From Aegilops tauschii subsp. strangulata (Eukaryota > Streptophyta > Magnoliopsida > Poales > Poaceae), in contig NC_053037.3 in assembly GCF_002575655.3 (NCBI RefSeq), forward strand, positions 325,961,294 through 326,025,293: a DNA stretch of 64,000 bases, written 5' to 3'. A model generated the notes under the pieces. The model was not told the DNA's origin. It was given only the letters and a program-made list of their open reading frames with translations, and ran no database searches. This document shows positions 32,410-44,945 of this stretch, piece after piece. The position numbers and the translations under genes are program-made. Position 1 is the first letter of the stretch, and each line of letters starts with the position of its first letter.

Positions 32410-33192
32410 GTTTACACTTGTCTCTTCACCTTTACCGCCTTTAAATATTGTGGTTCATCATAGTTAATTGCTGTCTAATCTTGTAATTACTGAACATATT
32501 GTACTGGCAATTTTATTTATGGATTCGTTGTTGAACCATTGTGCTGAGAATTTGAATGGCACGTTTCATATTTCAAAATTTCCAATTCGAATAATAAATT
32601 ATAGGAAAAATAAAAAGAGAATAGACGGTCATGGAACTTTGCAAATAGTTCTGGCAGTAAAACTTGTGATGGATAGACCAATGCCACACAGTTTTCTACA
32701 TCAAATCGTGTGTGATGTAGTTCATGAAAGCAAACAGTTAACCAAGGCAGAGCGTGTGTGATAGTTACACCTTTCACACACGAGCATACACATAAAACTG
32801 TGTGGGATGTACATACGAACGGAAACGTTTTCCCTGGATTGCTTGTGAGGGATGTACATAAGAACATAAACGCATTCCTTGGATTTTCTGTGTGTGATAT
32901 ACATACGAACGGAATTTTTTTCTAGGATTCACCGTGTGGGATGTACATAACTACGGAAATGTTTTTCTCGGATTACCGTGTGGGATGTACATACCTAAGG
33001 AAATGATTGGGTTTCGATGCCTCGCCCGATCGCACACGGCCCCAGCCTGTGTCCCAGGAGGGCCTATCCCCGACGATTGCTGGGTCGTGTGGGAAGGACC
33101 CCCCTATCGCCCGCACTCACATGGCGACGGTTCCAAATGCCGTTGCGGAAAGGGGTTAAAAACCGTTTGTATAGCACCGACGCGTACCAGTG
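32410..33192. repeat. CACTA D subterminal array and terminus
   Basis: After the B3-like exon there is AT-rich DNA to about 32690. Then come repeated 'gtgtgtgat' and 'gtgtgggatgtacataNNNacggaaa' motifs (32710-33005), a GC-rich segment (33020-33170) and the CAGTG terminus. Confidence 0.75.
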
Positions 33193-35531
33193 TTTACCTA
33201 CTGTTTTTATGTGTTCACATTATTAAGCTACCGTAGTAATAATGTTTTGTAGCTTTTGTTTCAATAAAGTGCCAACTAAAGCCTTTGGGATAGTGTGGAT
33301 GATAGTTTACTTGAATCTGTGCAAAAACAGAAACTTTTGCTTCCAGAAATAGAATTGTTTAAATTCACTGGAGCGTCGAAACATTCTGGATTTTTTTACA
33401 GATGATTGATATATAAATTGTCCACGTGGTCCTAAGTTTTAAGAATTTTTGGAGTGGCACAAGTATGACTGATATTCAGATCTTTACGTACTGTTCTGTT
33501 TTTGACAGATTCTGTTTTCAATGCATAGCTTGCTTGTTTCCTAGTTTCTATAGCTTATATTGCTTGATAAAAATTGTGGAAATGATGAGGTACAGTAGGC
33601 GTGTGAGAACAATTATGAATCTTGTCTTTGACAGTACCAAAGTGAATGGTTTGTCTTTATCATACTAACTTATCTCACGAGTTCTTGTTGAGTTTTGTGT
33701 GGATGAAGTTTTAAAGATTTAGGTAAACCGTGATATAAAAGGAATTAAGGAGACACAAAAGCTCAAGCTTGAGGATGCCCAAGGCACCCCAAGATAGCAT
33801 TTCAAGAAGTCTCAAGCACCTAAGCTTGGGGATGCCCCGGTAGGCATCCTACCTTTCTTCATTAACAATTATCGGTTAGTACCGGTTGAGCCTAAGTTTT
33901 TGCTTCTTCACATGAGTTGTGCTATTATTGAAATGTCATTTTATTTTGTATTTGCTTGCTGTTTTAATAAAATACTTAGATCTGAAAGTTTTTACATAAA
34001 ATAGAGTCCTCAAGTAGTTGCCAGGGAGGCTAAGTAAGCGGCATTCACATCCCGTCAACGAAGCTATTTTCTATGGAATTGCTCTAGTGCTTCACTTATA
34101 TCTTTTTGAGCACGGGGTGCTTTAGTATTTTTGAAGAAATTCACTCTTGCTTCACTTAAATTAATTTGAGAGAAAGAAATATTATGCTCATGATCTTCAT
34201 TTATATCTTTTTGGAGTAGCTTGTCATTTACTCTTGTGCTTCACTTATATCCTATGAGTAAATTGTTGAATAAATTGAATGTCATGAAGTTGAAATCATA
34301 TCATGCCTAGTGGTAGCTTCACATTGGGTTTAGAAAGTGAAATCTTTTCAGGCTTGACAATCACAATATTGGTCATAGAAGCAATTCACGAATAATTACT
34401 ATAAGGAAGAGAACCTTCACATGCAAATACACTATCATGGAAATCTTTTGTGATTGTGAGCCCCCATCAAAATATTATATGCCGAAATTGTTGACGTTGG
34501 ACAAGGAAGACAACGTAATAGTTTATGTTTGTTCATATTCACATAGAAGTTATATTGTCATAGATCCTTCAACATGTGGTGCTTGCCCCCATCTTTGCTA
34601 GCCAAAAAATCCGCACCAAGTAGAGATACTACTTGTGCATCCAAAAACCCTTAAACCCAAATCTTATTTTCAAGAGTCCACTATACCTACCTAAGGATTG
34701 AGTGAGATCCTTCAAGTAAGTTGTCATCGGTGGAAGAAGGCAATAAAATTGCTTCTAAAAGTGTTAGATCATTTAGTGTAAGAGAAAATTGAGTGTTGTA
34801 CGAACTTGTGATAGCAAAGAAGAAAAGCGACAGACTGCATAATAAAGGTTGCTATCATAAGGGGCAATATAACGTGGCCTTCTTTTGCACTAAGGGGTTG
34901 AGCATACAAACAAATAAGCGCAAGGCAACCTCTGCTTCCCTCTGCGAAGGACCTATCTTTTACTTTTATGTATTTACTTTTATGCAAGAGTCAAAGTTTT
35001 TCTCTCTATTCCATTTTTTTCTCCTTTGGCAAGCATCATGTGGTGAGGAAAGATCTAGGAACATATGTCCAGTTGAATATGGGTAGCATGAGTTATTATT
35101 GTTGACATCACCCTTGAGGTGAATACGTTGGGAGGCGAAGCTATAAGCCCCTATCTTTCTATGTGTTCGGTTGAAACGTTTTGCTCATGTGTATGCGGTG
35201 AGTGTTAGCAATCATAGAAGACTATATGATGGTTGATTATGGGGAGCTCTTACTTAAACTCTGTTGAATAAGTTGAATTACAATTGCTTGGTGACTGAGA
35301 ACATAGGTTGTTGAGTTTCAAGAGAATTCATTGTTTGAACCTTACCATGTTAATTGGTTGCTACTTTAACATGAGATGTTTTATAAGAAAGAATTGCTGT
35401 TATGATGCTAGGAAAAGTGATTGAAATTATCATTGATCAAACTTACGCACTTTGCTAGCATTCACGCTTCATAAATTATTTCTTTTATCACTTACCTACT
35501 CGAGATGAGTAGGAAATAAGCTTGGGGATGC
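33193..35531 (+). mobile_element. Gypsy element B, 3' internal non-coding region
   Basis: Non-coding 3' part of a second Athila-type gypsy element. It contains a text block about 'caagcttgaggatgccc' and 'aagcttggggatgccccgg' near 33770-33840. Further on, 34320-35230 is similar to element A 480-1320. It runs into the polypurine tract at 35518-35531. The exact 5' junction with CACTA D near 33193 is inferred from the CACTA terminus. No reading frame of interest is present. Confidence 0.7.
35518..35531 (+). promoter_or_regulatory. Polypurine tract of gypsy element B
   Basis: AAGCTTGGGGATGC directly before the LTR start TGATACGTCT, matching the tract of element A. Confidence 0.8.
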
Positions 35532-37107
35532 TGATACGTCTCCAACGTATCTATAATTTATGAAGTATTCATGCCATGTTTACAACACTTTTATATGGTT
35601 TTGGTATGATTTGCATGGAACTAACCCGGACTGACGTTGTTTTTAGCAGAACTACCGTGGTGTTGTCTTTTGTGCAGAAATGAAAGTTCTCCAAATGAGC
35701 TGAAACTTTTTGACGATTTTTTTTGGAACAAAAGAGACCTCCGAAGCTTCGCGGAAGGACCAGAAGGTGAAGGAGTAGGGCACAAGACACTGGGGCACGC
35801 CTGGGCCCCGGTGGCTTTTGCTCACCTCGAGGCCCATGTTCACGTGAAACCGACGCCAAAAAATCCTATAAATAGAGAAACCATCAGGGGTTAACCTAGA
35901 TCAGAAGTTCCACCGCCACAAGGTTTTGTAGCCACCGAAAACCAACCTAGACCCTTTCCGGCACCCTGCCGGAGGGGGGAATCATCACCGGTGGTCATCT
36001 TCATCATCCCGGCGGCCAACACGATGAGGAGGGAGTAGTCCACCCTCGGGGCTGAGGGTTTGTACCAGTAGCTATGTGTTTAATCTCTCTCTCTCTCTCT
36101 CTCGTGTTCTTGAGATGTCATGATCTTGATGTATCGCGGGCTTTGTTAATATAGCCGGATCATATGAGGTTTTCCCCTCTCTATCTTGTTGTGGTGAATT
36201 GAGTTTTTCCCTTTGAGATTTCGTTGTTATCGGATTGAATACTTTTATGGATTTGAGAACACTTGATATATGTCTTGCAATTGAATACTCGTGGTGACAA
36301 CGGGGTATTGTATTGATTCACTTGATATATGTTTTGGCACTCAACTCGCGGATTCCCAAGGTGTCATTGGGGTAATCTATGCATAGGGGTTGATGCACGT
36401 TCTTGTCTTTGTTTCTTCGGTAGAAATCTTGGGGCACTCTTTGAAGTTCTTTGTGTTTGATTGAGTATTATGAATATGAATTTGCTTTGGTGTTATTTTA
36501 GTACGAACTCTAGGATAGATCGAACGGAAATAATAGCTTTGTGTTATTTTAGTACGAACTCTTGAATAGATCGAATGGAAAGAATAGATTTGAGGTGGTT
36601 TCGTACCCTACAAACAATTTATTCTTATGTTCCCACTAGATATGAACTTTGGAGTGATTCTTCATCGCACTTTGAGGGGTGGTTATATGACCCAATTATA
36701 TTAGCACTGTTGGGAGATTGCACTAGCGAAAGTACGGTCCCTAGGCCTTATTTTCAAGCATTGTAATACCGTTTTTGTACCCATTTACTATTTGCTACCT
36801 TTCTGTTTTTATTTATTCAGATTATAAAAATATATTTCTACCATCCATATTACACTTTTATCACCATCTCTTCGCCGAACTAGTGCACCTACACAATTTG
36901 CCATTGTATTGGGTGTGTTGGGGACACAAGAGATTTCTTGTATTTGGTTGCAAGGTCGTTTGCGAGAGACCATCTTGATCCTACACCTCTCACGGATTGA
37001 TAAACCTTAGGTCATCCACTTGAGGGAAAATTGCTCCTGTCCTACAAAACTCTGCGTTTGGAGGCCCAACATGTGTCTACAAGAATAAAGTTGCGTAGTA
37101 GACATCA
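35532..37107 (+). mobile_element. 3' LTR (or single LTR) of gypsy element B
   Basis: A 1576-bp LTR, TGATACGTCTCCAACG to GTAGTAGACATCA. It has a TATA box (TATAAATAG at 35867-35875) and a (CT)n run near 36083-36103. The LTR differs from that of element A except for the first bases, although the internal regions are related. No duplication can be checked because the 5' end of B is missing. The next bases are GTACA. Confidence 0.85.
35867..35875 (+). promoter_or_regulatory. TATA box in gypsy B LTR
   Basis: TATAAATAG in an otherwise unremarkable context about 335 bp into the LTR. It is the probable core promoter of the element. Confidence 0.6.
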
Positions 37108-37119
37108 GTACACACATAC

Positions 37120-38975
37120 CTTGCGCCTCATAGAACCGCTTGTTAACGCGGTCGATCTCATCATCAACCAGCTTCAGTTTCCAATTGAGCTCGGAAACTT
37201 CAGCGGCCTGGGCGGTTGGCGCCAACAGGGAAGCCTGTTATAAAATAGATAAGTACGTCACCTCTTCTGAATACCGTATGATCCTCTGTTCGGCTTTTTT
37301 TTCAAAAACCGGACAGAGTTTCAGGGGCTACTATCTATATACAGGTATATTTCCTTCATATGAAAAGCGTCTAGAGCATTACGTCGCATACCTCGAAGCC
37401 TGTTAGTAGGCTGGTGAAGGCCTTGTTCAGCCCACTCTTGGCAGACTGAACCTTCTCAACCACCACACTCATCAAGGCGCGGTCCTCCTCCATGATGGAA
37501 GCACGTCGTAGTGCTTCCACCAGAGAATTCGGCGCCTCCGGATTAGTGGAGGTCGCCGTAGGAGCTGATGCTCCCCCTTCCTTCAAAGGGGGCTACTCGC
37601 CCGATTCCGGAGCCGCGTGGGTCTCCGGAATGATGTCCGACTGGGTGCCGGACTGGTCAGGGCCCCCGCTGTCGGTCTCCATGGGGATCGTACCCCCCAT
37701 ATCTTCGGCGGCCGAGGTATTACCCTCGAGCGCCGTTTCGGCATCCTCGCTCACCTCTCCGCGGCCTAGAGAGGTCCTTCAGGACAACACCTTGGTGTCA
37801 TCCGCGATGATTGGCGGAGAGGCTCGCGGAGGCGTCTCGCTCTCTGCCATCTCGGGCGGCAGAGAACTCCCCTCAGATAGTGAAGGGTTGGGGAGGTCGC
37901 GAGCAGGGCTGAAAGGCATACGGTGTAATATGTTATACTATAAAAACATAAAGGACCGAAGACATATGATAAATCCTTTGATACTTATGATTCGGCCAGG
38001 GGCTTCACCCTGGGGAGTCTCTCGAGGATGGGTTTGGTTTCCAATCTGAACCATTCGAGAGGGCTATCTTCCCCCTCTTGGGCGCCTCCTCCTCCGGGTC
38101 TGTGGAGGATGCCCTCTTCTTCTTCCTCCCCTTAAGAGGGAAGTCGCTTTCCGCTTCTTCCTCCTCTTCGTCTTCATCTCCCTCGTGGGAGGAGGGGATT
38201 TCGGTCTCTCCGGACACTGCGTCCGAAGGACCCTTCCGGCGGAGGTCACCCCTCCTTGCCCTTCTTCTTCTTGGCCTTCTTCTCCGGCGCCTGATAAGGC
38301 GCCTGGACCAGCATCTTCGTCAGCTGGGGTACGGCCGGGTCTTCAGGCAGCGAGGCCGGACACTTAATCCGCTCTGCCTTTGCTATCCAACCCTATGCAA
38401 GGGACAGAAAACTCGTTATGCTTAAAGAATTTGTTGACCGAATATATATTTGGGAAAATCATACTTACCGGAGTAGCCGGATTCTCGCTGTCAAGACCGA
38501 TGTCTTCGGTCTTCTTCCGCCAGGCTTTTTGGGCCTTAAACGGCAGCTTCCAGATATCTTCGTGGGTTGTGCTGAAGAAGTGCTTCAGGGTCCGTGGGTC
38601 TTTTGGATTTAACTCCCACATGTGAGAGGGCCGGAGTTGGCAGGGAAGGATCCGGCGGAAGAGCATCACCTAAATCACATTAGTGAGACTGGTGTTCTTG
38701 CCTATCATGTTTGCGATGCGCTTTTGCAGCATCGACACTTCAGCTGGGGATCCCCAGTCCAGACCCTTGGTGGAACAGGAGGTGAGCCGCATAGGGGGTC
38801 CGGATCTAAACTCAGGAGTGGCCGCCCACTTGGCGTCGCGGGGTTTGGTGATGTAGAACCACTCCCACTGCCACACCTTGACAGTCTCCACGAAGGCCCC
38901 CTTAGGCCAAAAGGCGTTGGGGAGCTTGCTCACCATGGCGCCGCCGCAGTCCGCATGCTGCCCGTCGACCACCTT
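37120..38975 (-). pseudogene. Remnant of a 'putative gypsy-type transposon' ORF
   Basis: On the minus strand several open blocks follow each other. 38975-38670 includes KLPNAFWPKGAFVETVKVW and WEWFYITKPRDAKW. 38669-38470 includes ELNPKDPRTLKHFF. Next are an acidic/Lys-rich block (38220-38010), a Glu/Ala-rich block, and 37586-37371 and 37225-37120 (SELNWKLKLVDDEIDRV). This resembles the large plant family annotated as 'transposase, putative, gypsy type' (PF04195), which is gag-like and ends in a coiled coil. Frame breaks between blocks may be introns or decay. It is cut at one side by gypsy LTR B (37107) and at the other by CACTA J (38976). Function in a cell is unlikely. Confidence 0.55.
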
Positions 38976-40330
38976 CACTACAAAAGAAATACACTTCCGT
39001 GATGATACGTGTTTGTCACAGTAGGTCACGTTTTCTGTGATGCATGTACATCCATGACAAATTTATGATAGAATCAAGATAGTCATACATATGCTGTCGT
39101 AGAAGTGTTCTATGACATTTCCAAAATTATCATCACGGAAGTGTCCACTTCCATGACGATAAATCGCGCTACATAGAATTGCTTTCGTCAAGGGTGACCG
39201 ACACATGGCATCCACCGTAACGGGACGTCGTTAAGCTATCGGGTCCGGTTTTGGATCCGATAACCCGCTAACAGCCACGACCAATGCCGATTTTCCACGT
39301 GTAAAATTCTCATTGGCTGACGGAACCACGTGTCAGCTCCGCGTTGGCACAGGTGTCTCTCATCCAATGGGCGAGATGCGCCTATGATACATTGACACGT
39401 GGACAGGCCCAAAAGTGGCCCATAAAGATTAAATGGGCCGACCCAACAAAAGGCCCACAAGATTTAGCGGGCCATAATGGGTCGGCCCAGCTAAAGGCCC
39501 ACAAGATTTTGCAGACCATAATGGGCTGGCCCAGCTAAAGGCCCACAAGACTTTGCAGACCATAATGGGCTGGCCCAGCTAAAGGCCCACAAGATTTTGA
39601 GGACACTAATGGGCCAGCCCGTTAACAGGCTGCCATGTTTTGGGCCAAATGTCGGCCCATATTTGATCCGATCCATTAACAGCCTACCATGTTCCGGGCC
39701 CAATAAAGGCCCATATGAGATCCGGCCCGTTAAAAGCCTACCACGTTCTGGGCCAAATTACGACCCAGATCAGATCCGGCCCTTTAAGAGGCTTTGGGCT
39801 AAATTATGGCCCATATCAGATTCGGCCCGTCAACTGGACGCTATGCTTTTGGGCCCACTTGCTAAAGGCCTATTTAGTAATTCAAACTGATATTAGTTTC
39901 GGCCTGTTAAAGGCATGTTTAAAATTTCGGTCCTATATTTATTTCGGCCTATCAAAAGCCCGTCATATAGTTGGGCCTAACTACGGCCCAGTTTGCATCC
40001 GGCCCGCTCACAGCCGATAATCTGATTGGGCCAAACAAGGACCAAGACAATTTTGGCCTGTTAACGGCCCGTGATGTGATTGGCACAATCATGGGCCGGG
40101 GTCTATTTTGGCCTGCTGCTGGCCCGTGAGCTGTTCGGCATGTTTCAGGCCCAACCCACTTTTCAGCCTCCTAAAAGCACATTGAATTTTCTTGCAAAAA
40201 TAGGGCCGGCGGTTTACTCGGCCTATTAGAGGCCCAAATCTACTAGTGGGCCATTTTACATTTAGGCCTGTTAACGGACCGATTATGTAGTGATTTGCAT
40301 GAGGCCCGATTATGTACCATAATTTTACGG
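38976..40330 (+). mobile_element. CACTA element J (Jorge-like), left terminus and subterminal repeats
   Basis: Begins CACTACAAAAGAAATACACT at 38976, a CACTA end, preceded by CTT as candidate duplication. Then come short inverted and direct repeats about 'atcacggaagtg'. From 39410 to 40310 there is a long run of variants of 'ggcccgttaacagcc' and 'aaggcccacaagatttt', at 30-60-bp spacing. Near 39500-39600 three near-identical ~58-bp units are in tandem. The right end of J was not found in the window, so its extent is unknown. Confidence 0.75.
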
Positions 40331-40621
40331 TTTGGCCGGTTTACTATGAAGACAGGATATATATACAGTAAAATAACTGCAGCATCATGAATAAGAAAAA
40401 ACCTAGACTATACAATAAAGAAATTACAACATATTACATCCACTGGGCATCAAAGTTCGCCACTATGATAATAAAGCAGAAGCAGACAGCAGATTACATA
40501 CACTGGGCATCAAAGATCGCCACCAGTGCAAATAAACACGCCGACAAAATAATATACAAAACCGACAGCACTTCAATAGAGTTCAAGAAAGGTTAGCCCT
40601 GCTCGGGAGCTGCAGCGCAAG

Positions 40622-43250
40622 CAGCTGAGCAAGCTAATGAGACGGCATTTGTTTGACACTTATATCCTCCTCAGTCTGAAAGATAAACAAGCAGACAGAT
40701 GACAGGTTTTGCACATATTAGTATCCGTGCTGACAATTCATCACATTTCTTACTGACGAATAAAGTGACACAGTTTAAAATAGCATTAACACAATATGGT
40801 ATTGTTCAGGTTAAGACATGGCAGAAAATGACATTGTGAAGGAGTTGGCAGCTTCACGACACCACTGGGTTACAGATCAAGAACTCGTAAGTATCAATGG
40901 TTAGTGTGTTGTAAATTTATCCCATTTCAGATTGGCAAATAAAGAGACGGTTTAAATAATAGTAGAATGATATGACATTGTTCATAGTTAAGACATTGCA
41001 GAATATGACATTGTGCTGTAGTGGGTAGGTTCACCACATCACTGGATTACAGATCAAGAACAGAAGCATACATGCAGTGCAAAAGAAGATCACTTGCTCT
41101 GTATAGTTTAATTTACATGGTATGAAGAAGGAACTTGGTTGTACAACTGCAAACTTAAATTGAGAAGGACAAACTTTTGTTTATGAACTACATAATAAAC
41201 TTTAAACATGCAATTTGATGCAAACACCAAAAATAAACAGTTGTTGCAGTCATGCCTAACCAAATATACACAACAAAGTTTGAAGGCTTGAGAAGGACAA
41301 ACTTACATTATTGGTGAAGACAGGCTCTATAAAGCCCTTGTCCATGCTGATGGGGGAGCAATTCAAGAAGTTTACCACAGAATCTTCTTCATAAGCATTG
41401 CCTTTATTCTACATTTTGTTATGAGTAAATATAGATGTGATAATATAAGAAAAAATGGAGAATATTTAAGATAAGATGAAGAGTGATGCTACATGACCAA
41501 GTAGCTATAAATGTAAGTACAGCAATATAGGTAAAAGGTACAGCCAAGAGCAATGCAGAGCTAAACTTCTTCAGGACCATCGGTGTTATCCAACCTTATG
41601 GTAAGAGTAAATATAGATCTGATGCGTAGAAAATGGAGGGCAAAGGAAAATAAGCTGCATAGTGATGGTACATGAACAACTACCTGTCAATATAAGTACA
41701 CTGATAAAGGATGGCAGGTACTTACAAGAACAATGCAGAGCTAAAAAATTTCATTGGTATTGGATATATTCTACACTAATGTAACCATTCATACAAATCA
41801 GATAATTTGGAGCGAACAATTGATAAGCAAGCTATCATGCATACTGCTCTCACATAATTAACCAGGTATGAATGCAAGTACAGTGATACAGGACAACAGG
41901 TACTAACAAGAGCAAAGTAGCGTGCAGCATATTTGCGATATCCTGTCGTTCTTTTCAAACCAGAATTCTTCTTCAAGCTGATTTCCTGCAAAAAAGATTC
42001 GTAAGGCACAGGCGAAAAAGTAGAAGTTCAAATTTTCATGTGATATCATAGACAGTACCTCATCCTAGGAATGAGACCAGTGCATAAGAAGGTTTTTCCA
42101 TTCAATGTCTTCTAAATTTAGCACAGGAGACTTCACCGGAAATTCGTTTATAGACTTGCCATAAAAGTGTGATTTCCTCAGGTAACACCGATACTGCTGC
42201 AATGCTTCCTTGAAAAGCGCAAGCAAGCTTCGCTCATCATGACTATCCAGATTGACCCTCGCCTACTTACAACAATGTAATGTAAATCATTGATGTGTTC
42301 AATCAACAGAAAACACGAAAATAATCACCATGAATAATAGCACTTACACGTAAGTGGGACAGGAAGATGTGAAAATGGTGTTTGTCTTCACTATAATCTT
42401 CCCATGATGGGAATATATGCACGTAGTCCCTAACAACATTGAAAGCATTGTCTTTAAAATTGGGAATAACTGGAATGGGGTTCCAATCTGCAGGAATTGG
42501 CCGTCTTTGCAGTTGGGATAGGTCTTCGGCCGGTGGACTTGTTGTACTTTTTGCTGGAGTGGGATTTTTCTGTGGTACGGCTGGTGCTATGGCAACTGAA
42601 ATCGGCATACCTTTTGCTGGAGTGCAGGTCCTCTGTGGTGGGGCTAGTGGTGTGGCCAGTGAAGTATGGGTACAGTCTGCTGGAGTCGGTCCTATGTTTT
42701 GTGTCACTGGTTGTACAGCCAATATAAGTGGGGTGTTGTCTGATTTCTCCGGCACCACCACGTTTTTCAAGGACTTTGCTGGTGCTCCTTCAGGTTCGGC
42801 AATCACCCTCTTCCTTTTTGATGTCTGATGCACAAGAATAGCATTTGAGTGGAAAAACATGGTATGATGACAGATGGAATATGTATTGATAATGGATGGG
42901 CAAGGCATCTTGACATATATGATGAGTAAACTAAGAAGATGGCGGTGCAACAAAGTAGAAGAAATGCAAGACAACATATGCAAGATACGTGCAATCAATA
43001 AAACCTTGCCAAATTAGAACAGGCACCTTGATGGGTGAACAGGACAGGCCATCTGCCTTTGACTCCTCAAGGTTAGAATAGTCATTAGGATCATATTCTG
43101 AACAAGAATCTATTGGTGGGGAGCGTATGAGTCTCATTGCATCCAGAATGGCACTCAATGCCATGGTGCCAATTTTGTAAGTCGTTGCAGTGTTCCACAA
43201 TATTCTTCTAATGCGCGGATTCTGATATTCACTGTAATTACGTATAATAT
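40622..43250 (-). pseudogene. Multi-exon CACTA-associated gene, broken
   Basis: Minus-strand exons with good splice borders: 43250-43027 (includes RNYSEYQNPRIRRILWNT), 42824-42348 (KRKRVIAEPEGAPAKSLKN, then a Pro/Thr-rich part and DYVHIFPSWEDYSEDKHHFH), 42262-42059 (SLLALFKEALQQYRCYLRKS) and 41985-41908 (EISLKKNSGLKRTTGYRKYA). Probable further exons are near 41402-41309 and 40672-40622 (TEEDISVKQMPSH then stop). A TAG at 42065-42067 interrupts the third exon near its end, where CAG is likely ancestral. The gene lies just inside CACTA J and reads towards its left terminus, as accessory genes of such elements do. I do not recognise its function. No TNP2-type transposase is present here. Confidence 0.55.
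41500..41945. repeat. Three ~185-bp tandem units in CACTA J gene
   Basis: Related segments start at about 41507, 41692 and 41872. Each contains 'aagtaca(g/c)t/c(g)ata' followed by 'acaagagcaatgcagagcta' variants. The last one overlaps the exon at 41908-41985, so the other two look like duplicated and decayed exon/intron copies. Confidence 0.6.
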
Positions 43251-43270
43251 CTGAGAACCATGAAAACATA

Positions 43271-43500
43271 AATAGTAGTGAGATTATCTTTGTAATGTAG
43301 AGGATAATCTAATATAGGGGCGCCCCTGTAAACTCTTGTGTGCTATCACTGGATTCTGATGAGAGAGCTCATGTGTGTTGTAATATGGTGCGTGCATTAA
43401 TATAATCTGGCACAAGTACACAAAAAAGTAGGTTCCAGAAGTAAGGATAGTTGGCAGATGATAGGTTCATAATATACTATATAGAGTTTATTGCCAAACC
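43271..43500. other. Non-coding spacer in CACTA J region
   Basis: AT-rich, no feature recognised beyond intron-like sequence upstream of the first exon seen. Confidence 0.4.
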
Positions 43501-44945
43501 ATGATAACAAGAGCACACAACAACTAGGCAGATCGTAGTGTACATAAATGGTGTACACCATAACCACGATATATAAATCGGGAAAGTGGAACTGGCTAGA
43601 AAATACGGTGTTGTATTGCCGCTACTAATTGAAAGCCTATCGATTACAGGCTAGCTCTGTCAGCTGTTGACTGCAGATGTCCCTGCTCCCCTTCCGGATA
43701 AGGAACATACTGTACGTACTAAATACATAATAACAAAAGAGGAACATGTTAAAGAACAGAAGAGGAAGCATATTCTTGAGGTTCCGCTGCATTGCATACA
43801 ATGTTGGTTGCCCACTCATGATGAATCACAGCGCCCAAAGAAATGCAATTCCATGTTGTCTCTCTATATGTGGCCACATGCATTTGGGAAATAAAGTGGG
43901 AGCATTACCTGACCAATTAAATGTGTGTCTGTTAACTAATATCAGTATCATATCACAATTCGTATTTGAAGAAGTAAGCTTTGGACTTATGATTGGTGTG
44001 TTGTTTAGCTTCAAGAGTGGATTGCTGCTAGTGCGACACATAGCAGCTACACAGATCATAGTGTAGATATAACAGGAAAACCGTAAGCATCAGGAGTAAA
44101 ATCAGCAAAGTGGAACTTGCTGGAATATATGTGCTAGTATTGCCGGTACGGCTAGAAAGGCTTCCGATACTAGCTCTCTTCAACTGAAGGTGCGGTACTG
44201 TTAATATCAGTGTAACACTCAAAGGCGACACTACTCCCCGCATTTCCTTGCTAATCTTATAGGATTCAAGTGGGCATGCCACTACAAATCCTATTCCTAT
44301 GTTTACAAAATCCTACGAATCAAAGAGGCCCGAAGAGTTCAAAGTGTCCATCACAACCGACCGTATAGACCTCTACACTGCAAATGTCCCTGCTCATCTT
44401 CACTACAAGGAACATACTGTACTACTATCATACTCCCTCCGTTCCAAAATATAAGTCTTTGTAGAGATTTCCACTATGGATCACATACAGATGTATACAG
44501 ATACATTTTAGAGTGTAGATTCACTCATTTTGCTCCATATGTAGTCCATGGTGGAATCTATACAAAGACTTGTATTTAGGAATGGAGAGAGTACTTATTA
44601 AAAAAGAACGAAAGAGGAACATGCTAAAGAAGAGCAAGCAGATTTTGGATAATAAAATGTTTGTTGCGCAGTGCCCACACATGATGAACCAGAGCGCATT
44701 AAGAATGCAACTCCCTGTTGTCTCTCTATATGTGGTGCACGTGCTTTTCGAAAGTAAAGTAGGAAAACTAGCTGACCAATTAAACGTTATCTGTTTTAGT
44801 AATCTCAGCATCATATCAGATTCATATTTGAGCAACAAGTTTGGAATTATGAGTGGCACATTGTTTAGCTTAATGGATTCAGGAGCAGTGCTAAGCAGGT
44901 ACGATGACGGTACTGAATATAAAGGCATGTCTGCATGTAATTCGC
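43501..44945. repeat. Segmental duplication, two units of ~700 bp
   Basis: The stretch about 43670-44010 ('gcagatgtccctgctc' to 'gtgttgtttagcttcaagag') is similar to 44383-44880 ('gcaaatgtccctgctc' to 'attgtttagcttaatgg'). Before these, 43525-43625 is similar to 44040-44160 ('gatc(g/a)tagtgtaga/cata', 'agtggaact(g/t)gct'). A third partial unit begins near 45285. The second unit contains a MITE that the first lacks. Confidence 0.8.
44433..44591. mobile_element. Stowaway MITE
   Basis: 159 bp, CTCCCTCCGTTCCAAAATAT at the left and its inverse complement-like ATTTAGGAATGGAGAGAG at the right. It is flanked by TA at 44431-44432 and 44592-44593. Typical Tc1/mariner-type MITE of grasses. Non-coding. 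Confidence 0.92.

Larger units (their letters stand above)
30645..33192. mobile_element. CACTA element D, right part
   Basis: The right terminus is at 33192 (plus strand ends CGACGCGTACCAGTG; minus strand begins CACTGGTACGCGTCGGTGCT). From about 32740 to 33050 the motif 'gtgtgggatgtacata' and variants recur at least five times, as in CACTA subterminal arrays. Inside lie exons of a B3-like gene. At 30644/30645 the sequence changes abruptly to the end of CACTA C, so C seems inserted in an intron of this gene. The left part of D is not identified. Confidence 0.7.

Noticed and set aside
30645..33192. Functional host B3 transcription factor gene
   Set aside because: No start codon or complete domain, an in-frame stop, duplicated exons and CACTA subterminal repeats directly downstream.
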